DNA from: Bacteroidota bacterium
GTDB taxonomy: Bacteria > Bacteroidota > Bacteroidia > Chitinophagales > Saprospiraceae
Length of the DNA: 64,000 nt
Assembly (NCBI GenBank): GCA_029781865.1
Contig: JAKOVW010000053.1
Span: 62,001-126,000, forward strand
Direction: 5' to 3'
In this document: positions 6,745-15,628 of the stretch, piece after piece
Position numbering within the stretch: position 1 is the first letter of the stretch
How the letters are laid out: the number at the start of each line of letters is the position of its first letter
Notes under the pieces: model-generated
Seen by the model: only the letters and a program-made list of their open reading frames with translations
What the model was told of the DNA's origin: nothing
The model's database searches: none
Program-made: the position numbers and the translations under genes

Positions 6745-9540
6745 TTACCGAACTAGTGTAACATCTCCTCTTTCAAAATGCCTTTCTCCCGCCAGATCCG
6801 TCCATTCCACCGTATAAACAAAAACAGAAGGCAGCATTTTCAGATCATGAGAGCTTCCATCCCAGCCCGTAGCAGGATCATTAGGCGGAAAATCAGAAAG
6901 CTCGAAAAGCATCTCACCCCACCGATCATAAATTCGCATGCGATCGATTTTCGTTATTTCAGGCGAAGAATAAACAATCCACTTATCATTAATGCCATCT
7001 CCATTTGGTGAAAAAACATTCGGTAAAAAAACACTTCCCTTTCGTCTTATTTCTAAAAACAAAATCCTTATGGAATCGCAACCTTCCACACTGATGAAAT
7101 GCTCCTCATAAACTCCTGACTTTTCATAAAACTCCCGGTTGACCGGCCACACATAATTCTCAATCGCAGTTACCGTATCCGATTTTATATAACTCGAATC
7201 AATTTCAAGAACCAAAGAAAACACCGAGTCGCAGCCATAATGACTTCGAGCATTATACTGATACCTTCCGCCGGATTGATATGTCTTTCCATTGACGGGC
7301 CAGGTATAACGGTCGCAAACTTTTATCGTATCATTGAATTGATAATCGGGATGTATAACCAAATTCAGGATCAATATGGAATCGCAAAGCTGATTATTTA
7401 CAAGTTGCATTTTATAAATACCGCTATTGGAATAATACTGTCCATTGGCAGGCCATACGTAATGACTGCAAGCCGTAACCATTTGCACTTGCTTCGAACT
7501 GGAGTGAATAGTGAGATCCAGATTCAGAACCGAGTCACAACCTGCCTGATTTTGAAAGGTTTTCTTGTACAGGCCACTTTGGTCGTACGTAAAACCATTT
7601 GCCGGCCAGGTATAGTTGTCACATGCCGTCATTGTATCTGTATGAAATGTGGATGACCGTATTTGAAGATTCAATGTTCGGATTGAATCGCAACCATTCA
7701 CACTGCTAAACGTATCTGTGTAAAATCCACTAGAAGTATAGTGGATTCCATTCACCGGCCAGAAATAGGAATCGCAGTTTTGAACGGATTCATTGATGTA
7801 TTGTCGTGGAAGAATTTCCAGATCAAGAGTTAATATAGAATCGCAACCCAATCTGGTTTTTAGTGTATCAGAATACAAGCCACTTGAAGTATATTTTACT
7901 CCATTGACCGGCCACCTATAGGAATCACAGATTTTTACCGATTCCTTTTTATTCTGAACAGGATAAATTTCAAGGTCAAGAACAACTATAGAATCACAAC
8001 CGGATATTGTAATGAGGGTATCTGTATAAATTCCACTCTGTGTATAAAGCATTCCATTTGCCGGCCAACAATAAGTATCACAAACATGCGCTGATTCATG
8101 AATCATTTGATCCGGCAAAATGTCCAGATCCAATGCAATTATCGAATCACAACCGGAAATACTGAATAGCGTATCTGAATACCGTCCACTTTGAGTATAC
8201 TTGTGTCCATTAACTGGCCAGGTGTATTCTTTACACATTTTAATTTGTTCCAGATGCCAATACTCCGGCAGCACACTAAGATTGAGATTCAAAACTGAAT
8301 CACATCCGAATACATTTGAAATAGTATCCTGATACATTCCACTTACAAAATAGGTTTGACCATTTACCGGCCAGGTATATGAATTGCAGCTCTGAATATT
8401 TTCAGTAGATGATTGCAGCGGTAATAGTTCCAAATTTAACTTGACCAGTGAATCACAACCAAACTGATTTTGAAGCATTGCCGAATAAGAACCAGTTTGT
8501 GTATATGTTTGTCCATTAGCAGCCCAGGTAAATGAACCACAAACTTGTTTTGTAATCTCAATGGTATCATTGGTATGTTTGGAATCCAATCGAATGGTAA
8601 GGGTATCTCCGCAACCGTAAAAATCTTTTAATTCCAATTGATAAATGCCACTTGCAAGTCCGGTTACTGTAGAATCAACAGCATTCAACGGTGTCATCCA
8701 TAAATAACTGTATGGTGAAGAACCTCCACGTACATTAACCGTAATACTGCCTGTATGGTCATTAGGACAATTCGGTTGAATCATTGTAAATGATTCTGTT
8801 GGATGTTCAAGCCGAATGGAAATAGCATCGAGAAAATTACCGACTGTTGGTCCACCAGCGGCACTTACTGATTTAAACCGAATATTATATGCAGTGCTGC
8901 CGTTAACTGGAAAAGTATACCTTAAAGTATGAAATACCCAGGCCGTATTGCCAGCTGAAAAATCGCCTAGATTCTGATAGGGTCCGCCAACCGGTCCAAT
9001 CTCAAGACTCATTACATCTGTACCGGCGCGTCCACGATGTGCAAAAGATATTTCAACAGTACTCCCCAATGACGCCGAAAAATTTTGAAAGAGCGTGGAA
9101 ACCATATTTGCATTCAATTCGACAAACTGACTTCCTGAATAAGCAGGAACTCCACCAAATCCACTACCCCAAACCTCTATTTGATTATCTGTTGCGGTGG
9201 TATTCCAGCAAGACACCAAATTCTGATTGAAGAATCCAAAGCCCCCTAATGGAACCAGTTTAACATCTTCAAAATCGGTATTGCATAACAGATTGCAACT
9301 GGATACCATTGCATTATTTTGAAGATTTCCCTGCTTCTCTTCGGCTCCGTGAAATTTCTCATGAATAACTCCAGTCGACTCTACCTCATAAATTAATGCA
9401 GATTGAGAATTCGATAATTGATCAACCGGATTACATAATTTCTTTTTAGATGTGAAATCATCAGAGGCACAGTTGAATGACTTGCAAACTATGTGCAAAA
9501 AGCCCATAAAAAAAATGACTATTATACCTACCAAATTCAC
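6745..9540 (-). CDS. Large secreted repeat protein with T9SS type B (gliding-motility-associated) sorting domain
   Basis: The 931-residue product has a hydrophobic N-terminal signal. A DUF642/MAM-like galactose-binding region lies at about 85-245 (NTDFEDVKL ... GNFLDAISIRL). An SprB-type repeat lies at about 257-318 (GSITVNVRGGSSPYSYLW ... SGIYQLELKD). Ten repeats of about 51 residues follow from Cys334 to about 843, each built as CDxYxWPVNGxxYxxSGxYxDT ... GCDSIxxLxLxI. The last repeat has lost its first Cys (AIENYVWPVN). The end is a classic CHU_C domain (FLPNVFSPNGDGIND ... YDRWGEMLF). Type B domains direct export through T9SS and surface attachment or release. The gene stands alone. Its function is probably adhesion or structure, which is inference. 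Confidence 0.88.
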   Translation of the reverse strand: MNLVGIIVIFFMGFLHIVCKSFNCASDDFTSKKKLCNPVDQLSNSQSALIYEVESTGVIHEKFHGAEEKQGNLQNNAMVSSCNLLCNTDFEDVKLVPLGGFGFFNQNLVSCWNTTATDNQIEVWGSGFGGVPAYSGSQFVELNANMVSTLFQNFSASLGSTVEISFAHRGRAGTDVMSLEIGPVGGPYQNLGDFSAGNTAWVFHTLRYTFPVNGSTAYNIRFKSVSAAGGPTVGNFLDAISIRLEHPTESFTMIQPNCPNDHTGSITVNVRGGSSPYSYLWMTPLNAVDSTVTGLASGIYQLELKDFYGCGDTLTIRLDSKHTNDTIEITKQVCGSFTWAANGQTYTQTGSYSAMLQNQFGCDSLVKLNLELLPLQSSTENIQSCNSYTWPVNGQTYFVSGMYQDTISNVFGCDSVLNLNLSVLPEYWHLEQIKMCKEYTWPVNGHKYTQSGRYSDTLFSISGCDSIIALDLDILPDQMIHESAHVCDTYCWPANGMLYTQSGIYTDTLITISGCDSIVVLDLEIYPVQNKKESVKICDSYRWPVNGVKYTSSGLYSDTLKTRLGCDSILTLDLEILPRQYINESVQNCDSYFWPVNGIHYTSSGFYTDTFSSVNGCDSIRTLNLQIRSSTFHTDTMTACDNYTWPANGFTYDQSGLYKKTFQNQAGCDSVLNLDLTIHSSSKQVQMVTACSHYVWPANGQYYSNSGIYKMQLVNNQLCDSILILNLVIHPDYQFNDTIKVCDRYTWPVNGKTYQSGGRYQYNARSHYGCDSVFSLVLEIDSSYIKSDTVTAIENYVWPVNREFYEKSGVYEEHFISVEGCDSIRILFLEIRRKGSVFLPNVFSPNGDGINDKWIVYSSPEITKIDRMRIYDRWGEMLFELSDFPPNDPATGWDGSSHDLKMLPSVFVYTVEWTDLAGERHFERGDVTLVR

Positions 9541-9863
9541 CCCTGTGTAACGATTTGATTATTTTCTAAATATACAATGGATTCATCGAAATACTATGCC
9601 AAATATTCTGCAGCCAAAAAATTCGAAATTTGAGATGTTTTGTATTTTTAGCGGTATTTTTTATCCTGATGCTAAAAGCCTTTATCTGATTCGTGATTTC
9701 AATCCTGTACGATATAACAAACAATTTGCTGAATTAAGAATAGTTCATTTTTAATAAACAATAAATTCATACATCTCATTATGATCATTCAAAATCTAAA
9801 TTCATAATCCTATCCTCTTTAAATTGCAGATCATTAAACATTCTCAAATTCAAGTATTAGATT
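9541..9863. other. Divergent intergenic region upstream of the oxylipin-type operon
   Basis: The 323 bp separate two divergent transcription units. I see no coding frame, no repeat array and no exact TAnnTTTG box with a spaced TTTG. The DNA is AT-rich, especially at 9750-9800. Confidence 0.4.
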
Positions 9864-10943
9864 ATGGCATCCGGAACCAATTGGCATGAAGAATACCTCA
9901 ACGAAGAAGGTAAATTTGAAAACGGCAATCCGGAAAAAGAAGCTGTGTTTTTCGGGCAAATTGCCAAACAAATCAGAGATGTAGTTCTACATTACAAAGA
10001 GGATAATAATAATACCGCCCGGCGCGCAAACCATGCTCAAATCATCGCCGGCTTCACCAATGCCAGATTCAGCGTATTGCCTTCACCGGAATTGCCGGAA
10101 GATTTGGCTGTTGGATTTTTAATGCCCGGTAAAGATTATTCTGCGATTATCCGGTTTTCAAACGCCAGTGGAGAAATTGTTGATGACGATTCAAAACCCG
10201 ATCTAAGAGGACTGGCTTTGCGCATACAAACGGATGATGGCAATCAGGATTTTTTGATGACCAATGCAGAATTGCATCATGCAAAAGATGCCAGGGAGGC
10301 TATGATCACTATCAGAGCAGGAGTTGAAAAAGATATCATTGCAGATGCTATTCCGGACTTTCTTCCTTTGGAAGATACCATTTCGGGATTAGCAGGTGCC
10401 TTGCCCTTTCTCATCAAACATCTGGGCCTGAAAACCGGATGGCAGATTGCACAAACATTAAAAAAACAAATGAAACGCAAAGTAGAAAGTTTATCTACCG
10501 AAACATTCTGGAGCCGTGCACCAATTGCAATTGGAAGAGAAATTAAATCTGAATCATCCATTGCTGTTAAATACAGACTAAGACCTGTGACTTCTAAATC
10601 AGAACAGCATGAGATCAGTCACGGTGAAAAAAATCTTCGCAAAAAATTAGAGGATGAATTAAATACAAATGATATTAAATACATTTTTGAGGTACAGCGA
10701 TTCCTGGATCCAATAAATACACCCATTGAAGATTCCACGAAATCCTGGGGCGATGATTCCAGCTTTCAGGCTATTGCTGAATTAATTATTCCTAGAAACA
10801 GCAAAAACGAAAAAGATTTCGTGGATTCACTTATTTTCAATCCATGGAATATTGATACTTCTCATTTTAAACCACTTGGCAGCATGAACCGGTCCCGTAA
10901 AATAGTTTATGCAGCCAGTGTGGAAGCCCGATCTGAAAAATAG
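9864..10943 (+). CDS. Catalase-related heme protein (allene-oxide-synthase/SrpA-like)
   Basis: The 359-residue protein has the catalase-fold core: ARRANHAQIIAGFTNARFSV around residues 52-71 with the probable distal His57, then YSAIIRFSNAS, DDDSKPDLRGLALRI and DFLMTN. It ends in FNPWNIDT ... PLGSMNRSRKIVYAAS, the tail of the short catalase family protein group rather than that of true catalases (about 480 residues or more). Relatives include coral allene oxide synthase, which converts fatty acid hydroperoxides. No export signal is present. It lies 30 bp upstream of an alpha-dioxygenase homologue, so it most likely processes that enzyme's hydroperoxide product or related peroxides. The proximal Tyr motif of true catalases is not obvious. 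Confidence 0.8.
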   Translation: MASGTNWHEEYLNEEGKFENGNPEKEAVFFGQIAKQIRDVVLHYKEDNNNTARRANHAQIIAGFTNARFSVLPSPELPEDLAVGFLMPGKDYSAIIRFSNASGEIVDDDSKPDLRGLALRIQTDDGNQDFLMTNAELHHAKDAREAMITIRAGVEKDIIADAIPDFLPLEDTISGLAGALPFLIKHLGLKTGWQIAQTLKKQMKRKVESLSTETFWSRAPIAIGREIKSESSIAVKYRLRPVTSKSEQHEISHGEKNLRKKLEDELNTNDIKYIFEVQRFLDPINTPIEDSTKSWGDDSSFQAIAELIIPRNSKNEKDFVDSLIFNPWNIDTSHFKPLGSMNRSRKIVYAASVEARSEK

Positions 10944-10973
10944 TCCTCTTTAAAAAATTAAAATTATTTCAAA

Positions 10974-13340
10974 ATGACTACTACGCCTATTTCGCCGGAA
11001 CTGCAAAACAGCGTTTCTTTAATAGAACAAAAAAGATATGCTGAAGCTATCGCAGAAATCACAGACTTAATTTCCAAACAATCCAAAGCAGAATATTTTG
11101 CCCTGCTCGGACTGGCTTATTTTCACAATGAGCAATATGATTTAGCTGCAACGGCTTACCAAAATGCTCTGAATTCAGATGTCCAAAATTCATTATGGAA
11201 GGAAATGTTGGAAAAATCCAAAATAAATGCAGTTGCGGAAGTAAATATACCAGTTCCCGATGTGTATCATTTTGAACGCGAGAAATTATTGATGAAACCA
11301 GTCGTCAAACCGGGATCCATACCAACTGATCCATTACCTGCACATGTCTCCAACCGCAAGTTTAAATCCATAGAAACCACATTGGGCAATTTGTCCGGAT
11401 ACATTCTTTCTGCAGTCATGGAAGCATTAGCTAAATCGTGGGGAAGTATTGTTGGTACCAGTGGTAAAATCTGGACGAACTGGTATAGGAGACCTTTAAT
11501 GCTGGGCATTCTTACGCTTGCATACATGCGCGATAAGCTGAACGCCAATAATCTGAAATCGACCTATCCTAAAGATGTATTGGTCGGATTTCAACCTGAA
11601 GGTCAAATTCCACCAGAAGGAGTTCAGTATTACCGTACTGCAGATGGAAGTTGGAATGATTTAAAAAATCCTAAAGAAGGTGCAGCTGGTACCCGATTCT
11701 TCAGAAATATTAAAATAGAAGATATCCGACCTGAATCAGGAGACAGACTGCTTACCCCTAATCCACGCGAAATCAGTTTGCAATTATTGACGCGAGGAAC
11801 GGAAATGAAGGAAGTCCCTTTTTTGAATATACTTGCTGCGTGCTGGATACAATTTCAAAATGCAGATTGGATTAACCATGGAGAAAATACATTGAAAGAA
11901 TTAATTGAAGTTCCACTCGGTGAAGAAGATCCGGCAAGAAAAAAATTCCTGCAAACAAAAATGTTTATTCCACGAACACAACCGGATCCAACCCGCATGA
12001 ATGGCAAAGAAGTGGCTGCAGCCAGCTTTATCAATGAAGTGACTCATTGGTGGGACGGATCGCAGATCTATGGAAGTGATCAGGAAACCGTCGATCGTTT
12101 GCGAAGCGGTGTGGATGGAAAACTGAATATAAATCCGGATGGAACACTTCCTTTGGATCATAAGGGAATTGAACAAACCGGATTCGTTCGGAATTGGTGG
12201 GTAGGCATGACTTTGCTCCATACTTTGTTTACCAGAGAGCACAATGCCATTTGTGATCACCTGAAAGAAAATTACCCGGATTGGGATGATACGCGTTTGT
12301 TTAATGTTGCACGATTAATTAATGCAGCGGTAATGGCTAAAATACATTCCGTAGAATGGACACCTGCAATCTTAGCCAACAAAGGATTGGATACTGCATT
12401 GAATGCAAACTGGTATGGCATTCTCACCAATTTATTTCACAAAGGAACTCATCGTAAAACAGTCGCAACTATTAATGTGCGGAATCCTGAACTCGGCGGA
12501 GTGGTTGGCAATCCAATTAACAAGCACAACGTCAATTTTGCCTTCACACAGGAATTTGTCGAAGTATACCGACTTCATTCTTTGTTACCGGAAACCTTAC
12601 ACCTCAAAAATCAACGCACCGGTGAAAAAATAATGGATGTTCCATTTCCGGAAACCAGACATGCAGGAGCAGGAAAACTTACTAAGAAAGTTTCCTTGTC
12701 GGATTTATTCTATTCATTCGGCAATCAACACCCGGGTCAATTGGTCTTAAATAATTACCCCCGCTTCATGCAGGAACTCAGCATCCCGTTTAATCCGGTC
12801 TTTGATATGGGCGCAGTAGATATTATCCGCGCACGCGAAAGGGGTGTGCCCAGGTATAATGAATTCAGAAGGCAGCTTGGATTAAAACCGATTACTAAAT
12901 TTGAAGACCTTACGGATGACAGTTCGATTGTACAAAAATTGAAGGCGGTATATGGGGAAGGAACCGATGCAGTGGAATCACTTGATTTAATGGTGGGCAC
13001 CCTTGGTGAAGGGCACAGACCGGATGGATTTGGATTTGGTGAAACGATGTTTCAAATCTTCATACTCAATGCAACGAGAAGATTACAGGCTGACCGTTTC
13101 TATACAGATTGCTATACAGAAGAATATTACACGAAAGAAGGATTGGAATGGATTGATAAATCGGATTTTAAATCCACGATTCTAAGACATTATCCGGAGC
13201 TGGCTAATTCCGGACTATCCAATATTAAAAATGCATTTGAGCCCTGGGACTCGGAAAAACAATTAGATCCGGCAAGACACCCGCTTAGGGCATGGGACAA
13301 AACGCTTAAGAACGGAGCCTGGATTGGCGATGCGTATTAA
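10974..13340 (+). CDS. Alpha-dioxygenase-like animal-type heme peroxidase with N-terminal TPR segment
   Basis: Residues 1-80 form TPR-like helices (SVSLIEQKRYAEAIAEI ... AYFHNEQYDLAATAYQNAL). From about residue 215 the protein follows plant fatty acid alpha-dioxygenase closely: YRTADGSWNDL, WWDGSQIYGS, REHNAICDHLK (421-431), KIHSVEWT and VPRYNEFRRQLGLKPITK. VYRLHSLLP (531-539) contains the catalytic Tyr532 and proximal His535 by analogy. The position equivalent to the distal His (Arabidopsis DOX1 His163, IQFMIHDW) is Ala297 here (IQFQNADW). Plant enzymes add O2 at C-alpha of fatty acids. The plant proteins are about 640 residues, and the extra length here is the TPR part. It is the second gene of an operon with the catalase-like protein. 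Confidence 0.85.
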   Translation: MTTTPISPELQNSVSLIEQKRYAEAIAEITDLISKQSKAEYFALLGLAYFHNEQYDLAATAYQNALNSDVQNSLWKEMLEKSKINAVAEVNIPVPDVYHFEREKLLMKPVVKPGSIPTDPLPAHVSNRKFKSIETTLGNLSGYILSAVMEALAKSWGSIVGTSGKIWTNWYRRPLMLGILTLAYMRDKLNANNLKSTYPKDVLVGFQPEGQIPPEGVQYYRTADGSWNDLKNPKEGAAGTRFFRNIKIEDIRPESGDRLLTPNPREISLQLLTRGTEMKEVPFLNILAACWIQFQNADWINHGENTLKELIEVPLGEEDPARKKFLQTKMFIPRTQPDPTRMNGKEVAAASFINEVTHWWDGSQIYGSDQETVDRLRSGVDGKLNINPDGTLPLDHKGIEQTGFVRNWWVGMTLLHTLFTREHNAICDHLKENYPDWDDTRLFNVARLINAAVMAKIHSVEWTPAILANKGLDTALNANWYGILTNLFHKGTHRKTVATINVRNPELGGVVGNPINKHNVNFAFTQEFVEVYRLHSLLPETLHLKNQRTGEKIMDVPFPETRHAGAGKLTKKVSLSDLFYSFGNQHPGQLVLNNYPRFMQELSIPFNPVFDMGAVDIIRARERGVPRYNEFRRQLGLKPITKFEDLTDDSSIVQKLKAVYGEGTDAVESLDLMVGTLGEGHRPDGFGFGETMFQIFILNATRRLQADRFYTDCYTEEYYTKEGLEWIDKSDFKSTILRHYPELANSGLSNIKNAFEPWDSEKQLDPARHPLRAWDKTLKNGAWIGDAY

Positions 13341-13376
13341 AATATGCATCAAAACAATAATTATCATAGTACCTGG

Positions 13377-13398
13377 AGTCGTCATTGGCTTGACGACT
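13377..13398 (+). terminator. Hairpin after the dioxygenase gene
   Basis: AGTCGTC (13377-13383) and GACGACT (13392-13398) can pair around an 8-nt loop, 37 bp after the stop codon. No U-run follows, so this is a weak terminator candidate. Confidence 0.35.
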
Positions 13399-13513
13399 GA
13401 TTTAAATCGATAGTCTGAATAAGGTATTGATACTATTAAATCATAATAAATAACTTTTTGCTTAGATGAAGAAAACGATCTAATGAAAAGTATTATCTGA
13501 ATTAATATCGAAA

Positions 13514-13738
13514 TTAAACTTCTTCATTGGAAGAAAGAATCTCCCGGGCCTGGTCTACATCTTCCTCAAACACTTTTAACTCAATACCTCCCAATGGATT
13601 CAAGCCGATCACATTTTCATCCAGCAAAAAAGACTCAATTCCATTTTCCATTAGTTTGTTCTTGCAAAAATTAGCTTCAACAAAGTCGTTGAAAACCTGT
13701 ACAACTACGGTTGTTTTTTCATTGCTATTTGAGTTCAT
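13514..13738 (-). CDS. DUF2007 domain protein (putative signal-transducing protein)
   Basis: The 74-residue protein has the DUF2007 pattern: VFNDFVEANFCKNKLMENGI, then a DENVIGLNPLGGIELKVFEEDVDQARE-like stretch. The small alpha/beta domain resembles PII-type folds. The function is unknown and it is probably cytoplasmic. It stands 100 bp downstream of the glutathione peroxidase gene on the same strand. Confidence 0.85.
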   Translation of the reverse strand: MNSNSNEKTTVVVQVFNDFVEANFCKNKLMENGIESFLLDENVIGLNPLGGIELKVFEEDVDQAREILSSNEEV

Positions 13739-13840
13739 ACCAGATTTTTTAAATTCTAATGACTATAAAGTAATTAACAAATTGCTTAGAATACAGTTCA
13801 GCGTAAAACAAAAGAATAAGCAGATTCGATTTTATGTTTT

Positions 13841-14386
13841 CTATTTCTTGTTTATCCAATCGAGGATTTTTTTACATTTCGGACTTTCTTTATTGCCCAC
13901 TACTCCGGCCCAATGTCCATTTTCATCGATGAGATATTTTTGAAAATTCCATTCCACCGGAGCATCTTGAATGCCATTTTCTGCTTTGGTGGTAAGCCAT
14001 TTATATAGAGGATCCATATCGTTTCCTTTTACGGATATTTTAGACATCATTTGAAAAGATACGCCATAATTTTTGGTACAAAATTTCTTAATCTCATCAT
14101 TGCTTCCGGGTTCCTGAGCACCAAAATTATTTGCCGGAAATCCAACTATGGTAAAATGCGCTCCACCATAAGTTTTATATAACTCTTCCAAATCTTTATA
14201 CTGAGGAGTATTCCCGCACTCGGATGCTGTATTGACCAGCAGGACTTTTTTACCTTTCAGGGTACTGAAATCGAATTCGGCTCCATCAATGGTTTTTGCT
14301 TTAAAATCATAAAGTGTCTTTTTGTTTTGTCCAAAACCGGCAGACGAATAAGCCAAAACGATAAATATACAGGTTATTGTTTTCAT
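13841..14386 (-). CDS. Glutathione peroxidase-family thiol peroxidase, exported
   Basis: The 181-residue protein has an N-terminal signal peptide (about residues 1-19, ending GFGQ) and a full GPx domain. Visible residues are the peroxidatic Cys57 in NTASECGNTPQY, Gln91 in FGAQEPG, Trp146-Asn147 in WNFQKYLID, and Cys103 in KFCTKNYGV as the probable resolving cysteine. Bacterial Cys-type GPx enzymes usually use thioredoxin. The common FPCNQFG motif reads FPANNFG here. The signal peptide suggests a periplasmic location, so the reductant is unclear. Confidence 0.9.
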   Translation of the reverse strand: MKTITCIFIVLAYSSAGFGQNKKTLYDFKAKTIDGAEFDFSTLKGKKVLLVNTASECGNTPQYKDLEELYKTYGGAHFTIVGFPANNFGAQEPGSNDEIKKFCTKNYGVSFQMMSKISVKGNDMDPLYKWLTTKAENGIQDAPVEWNFQKYLIDENGHWAGVVGNKESPKCKKILDWINKK

Positions 14387-14600
14387 GGTCTAAAGGTAGT
14401 TTAAAAAAGTGATCTTAATACGTTGAAACGTCAATACGGGAAATAATATACAAGCAACAACCCCAAAGACTATAAACTGCTGATCAAAAATGTTTAACAT
14501 AAAAACCCATCGAAACAAACAATACAACATAGGACGTATTCAATTGCGCCTTTATTTCCACATTATTCAATCCATGTTTGTCATGAGAAATATATATACT

Positions 14601-14633
14601 AAAAAAGGCTGCCAAATTATTCGGCAGCCTTTT
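14601..14633 (-). terminator. Rho-independent terminator of the Ig-like lipoprotein gene
   Basis: AAAAGGCTGCC (14603-14613) pairs perfectly with GGCAGCCTTTT (14623-14633) around a 9-nt loop. On the minus strand the stem is followed by a run of six T. It lies about 20 bp after the stop of the gene at 14652-15380. Confidence 0.85.
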
Positions 14634-14651
14634 CACTATTACTATTATCAA

Positions 14652-15380
14652 TTATGGAATAATATACATATCGACATTTACATTTACGGTTTGGCCCTGT
14701 GTTACTTGTAATTCAGTCAAACTCGGACTTCCTAATCCACCTGCACCATACCAACCTACAAAATCGCCCTTGCTCCAAAATGCATTGTTATCAATATCTT
14801 TCCAAACATCCAGATAATAATTTCCAGGTAAGACATTAGTAAGAGTAAAAGTCACTGATGATCCTGTTCCGACCGTCGCAACAAAACGAATCGGTGTATT
14901 ATTCGTCCAGTTGTCCAATGTAGTATAGAGACTTACTTTTGCATTTGATAAATCTCCGCTAACACCAGCAGGAAAATACGCTCTTCCTGTAATAGTAGAA
15001 GAAGTTCCACCACCTGTAACTGTCAAGGCACTGGATTGTTCCGTTGTTGTCTTTCCATCTGTTACTTTTACAGTTACTGAATACGTTCCCGCAAGACTCG
15101 GAGCCGTCCAGGTAACAACTGGACCACTTCCACTAACGGAACCACCATTGGGACTGTATGAATAGGACAACTCATCATGATCGGCATCACTGGCAACTAC
15201 TGTAATAGTAACAACACCTCCGACTCCAATTGTAGAAGGGTTAATCACAATTGAGATAATTACAGGTGCATTATTGGTTTTCGTTTCATCTTTACTGCAT
15301 GATACCAATAAAGAACCCAAAATCATCGTGCCTGTCAGCATAACAAACACAATTTTGAATATACTTATTAACCGTTTCAT
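14652..15380 (-). CDS. Lipoprotein with Ig/cadherin-like domain
   Basis: The 242-residue product has a lipoprotein signal with lipobox LVSC near residue 28. An Ig-like or PKD-like domain lies at about 38-122 (NAPVIISIVINPST ... LAGTYSVTVKVTDGKTT). After a TGGGTSS linker comes a second beta-rich domain with TGRAYFPAGVSG and VLPGNYYLDVWKDIDNN, similar to bacterial pre-albumin-like modules. It is probably on the cell surface or periplasmic. I cannot name a ligand. A strong terminator follows. Confidence 0.8.
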   Translation of the reverse strand: MKRLISIFKIVFVMLTGTMILGSLLVSCSKDETKTNNAPVIISIVINPSTIGVGGVVTITVVASDADHDELSYSYSPNGGSVSGSGPVVTWTAPSLAGTYSVTVKVTDGKTTTEQSSALTVTGGGTSSTITGRAYFPAGVSGDLSNAKVSLYTTLDNWTNNTPIRFVATVGTGSSVTFTLTNVLPGNYYLDVWKDIDNNAFWSKGDFVGWYGAGGLGSPSLTELQVTQGQTVNVNVDMYIIP

Positions 15381-15628
15381 AGATCTAATTTTTAATAGTG
15401 AACTAATAATTCAAATCTTGTATCAAATATTCCGTATTATTTTTTCATTTTTTAGTAAATCATACAATGAAAAAACTGATAGTAATCATTGGATTATTTG
15501 AAAATAAAACGGTAAATTGTATGTTATTTGATTTAATGTTGTAATGCGACCCGGATGTCCTAAATGGAATAGAATTGCTGGTCGGATAATTATAAAATAA
15601 AACGCGAGTCATAAAACAAAAATACCCG

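Noticed and set aside
7240-7656. Plus-strand 138-codon open frame
   Set aside because: It is antisense to the repeat region of the large T9SS protein; its length follows from the repeated composition and it resembles no family.
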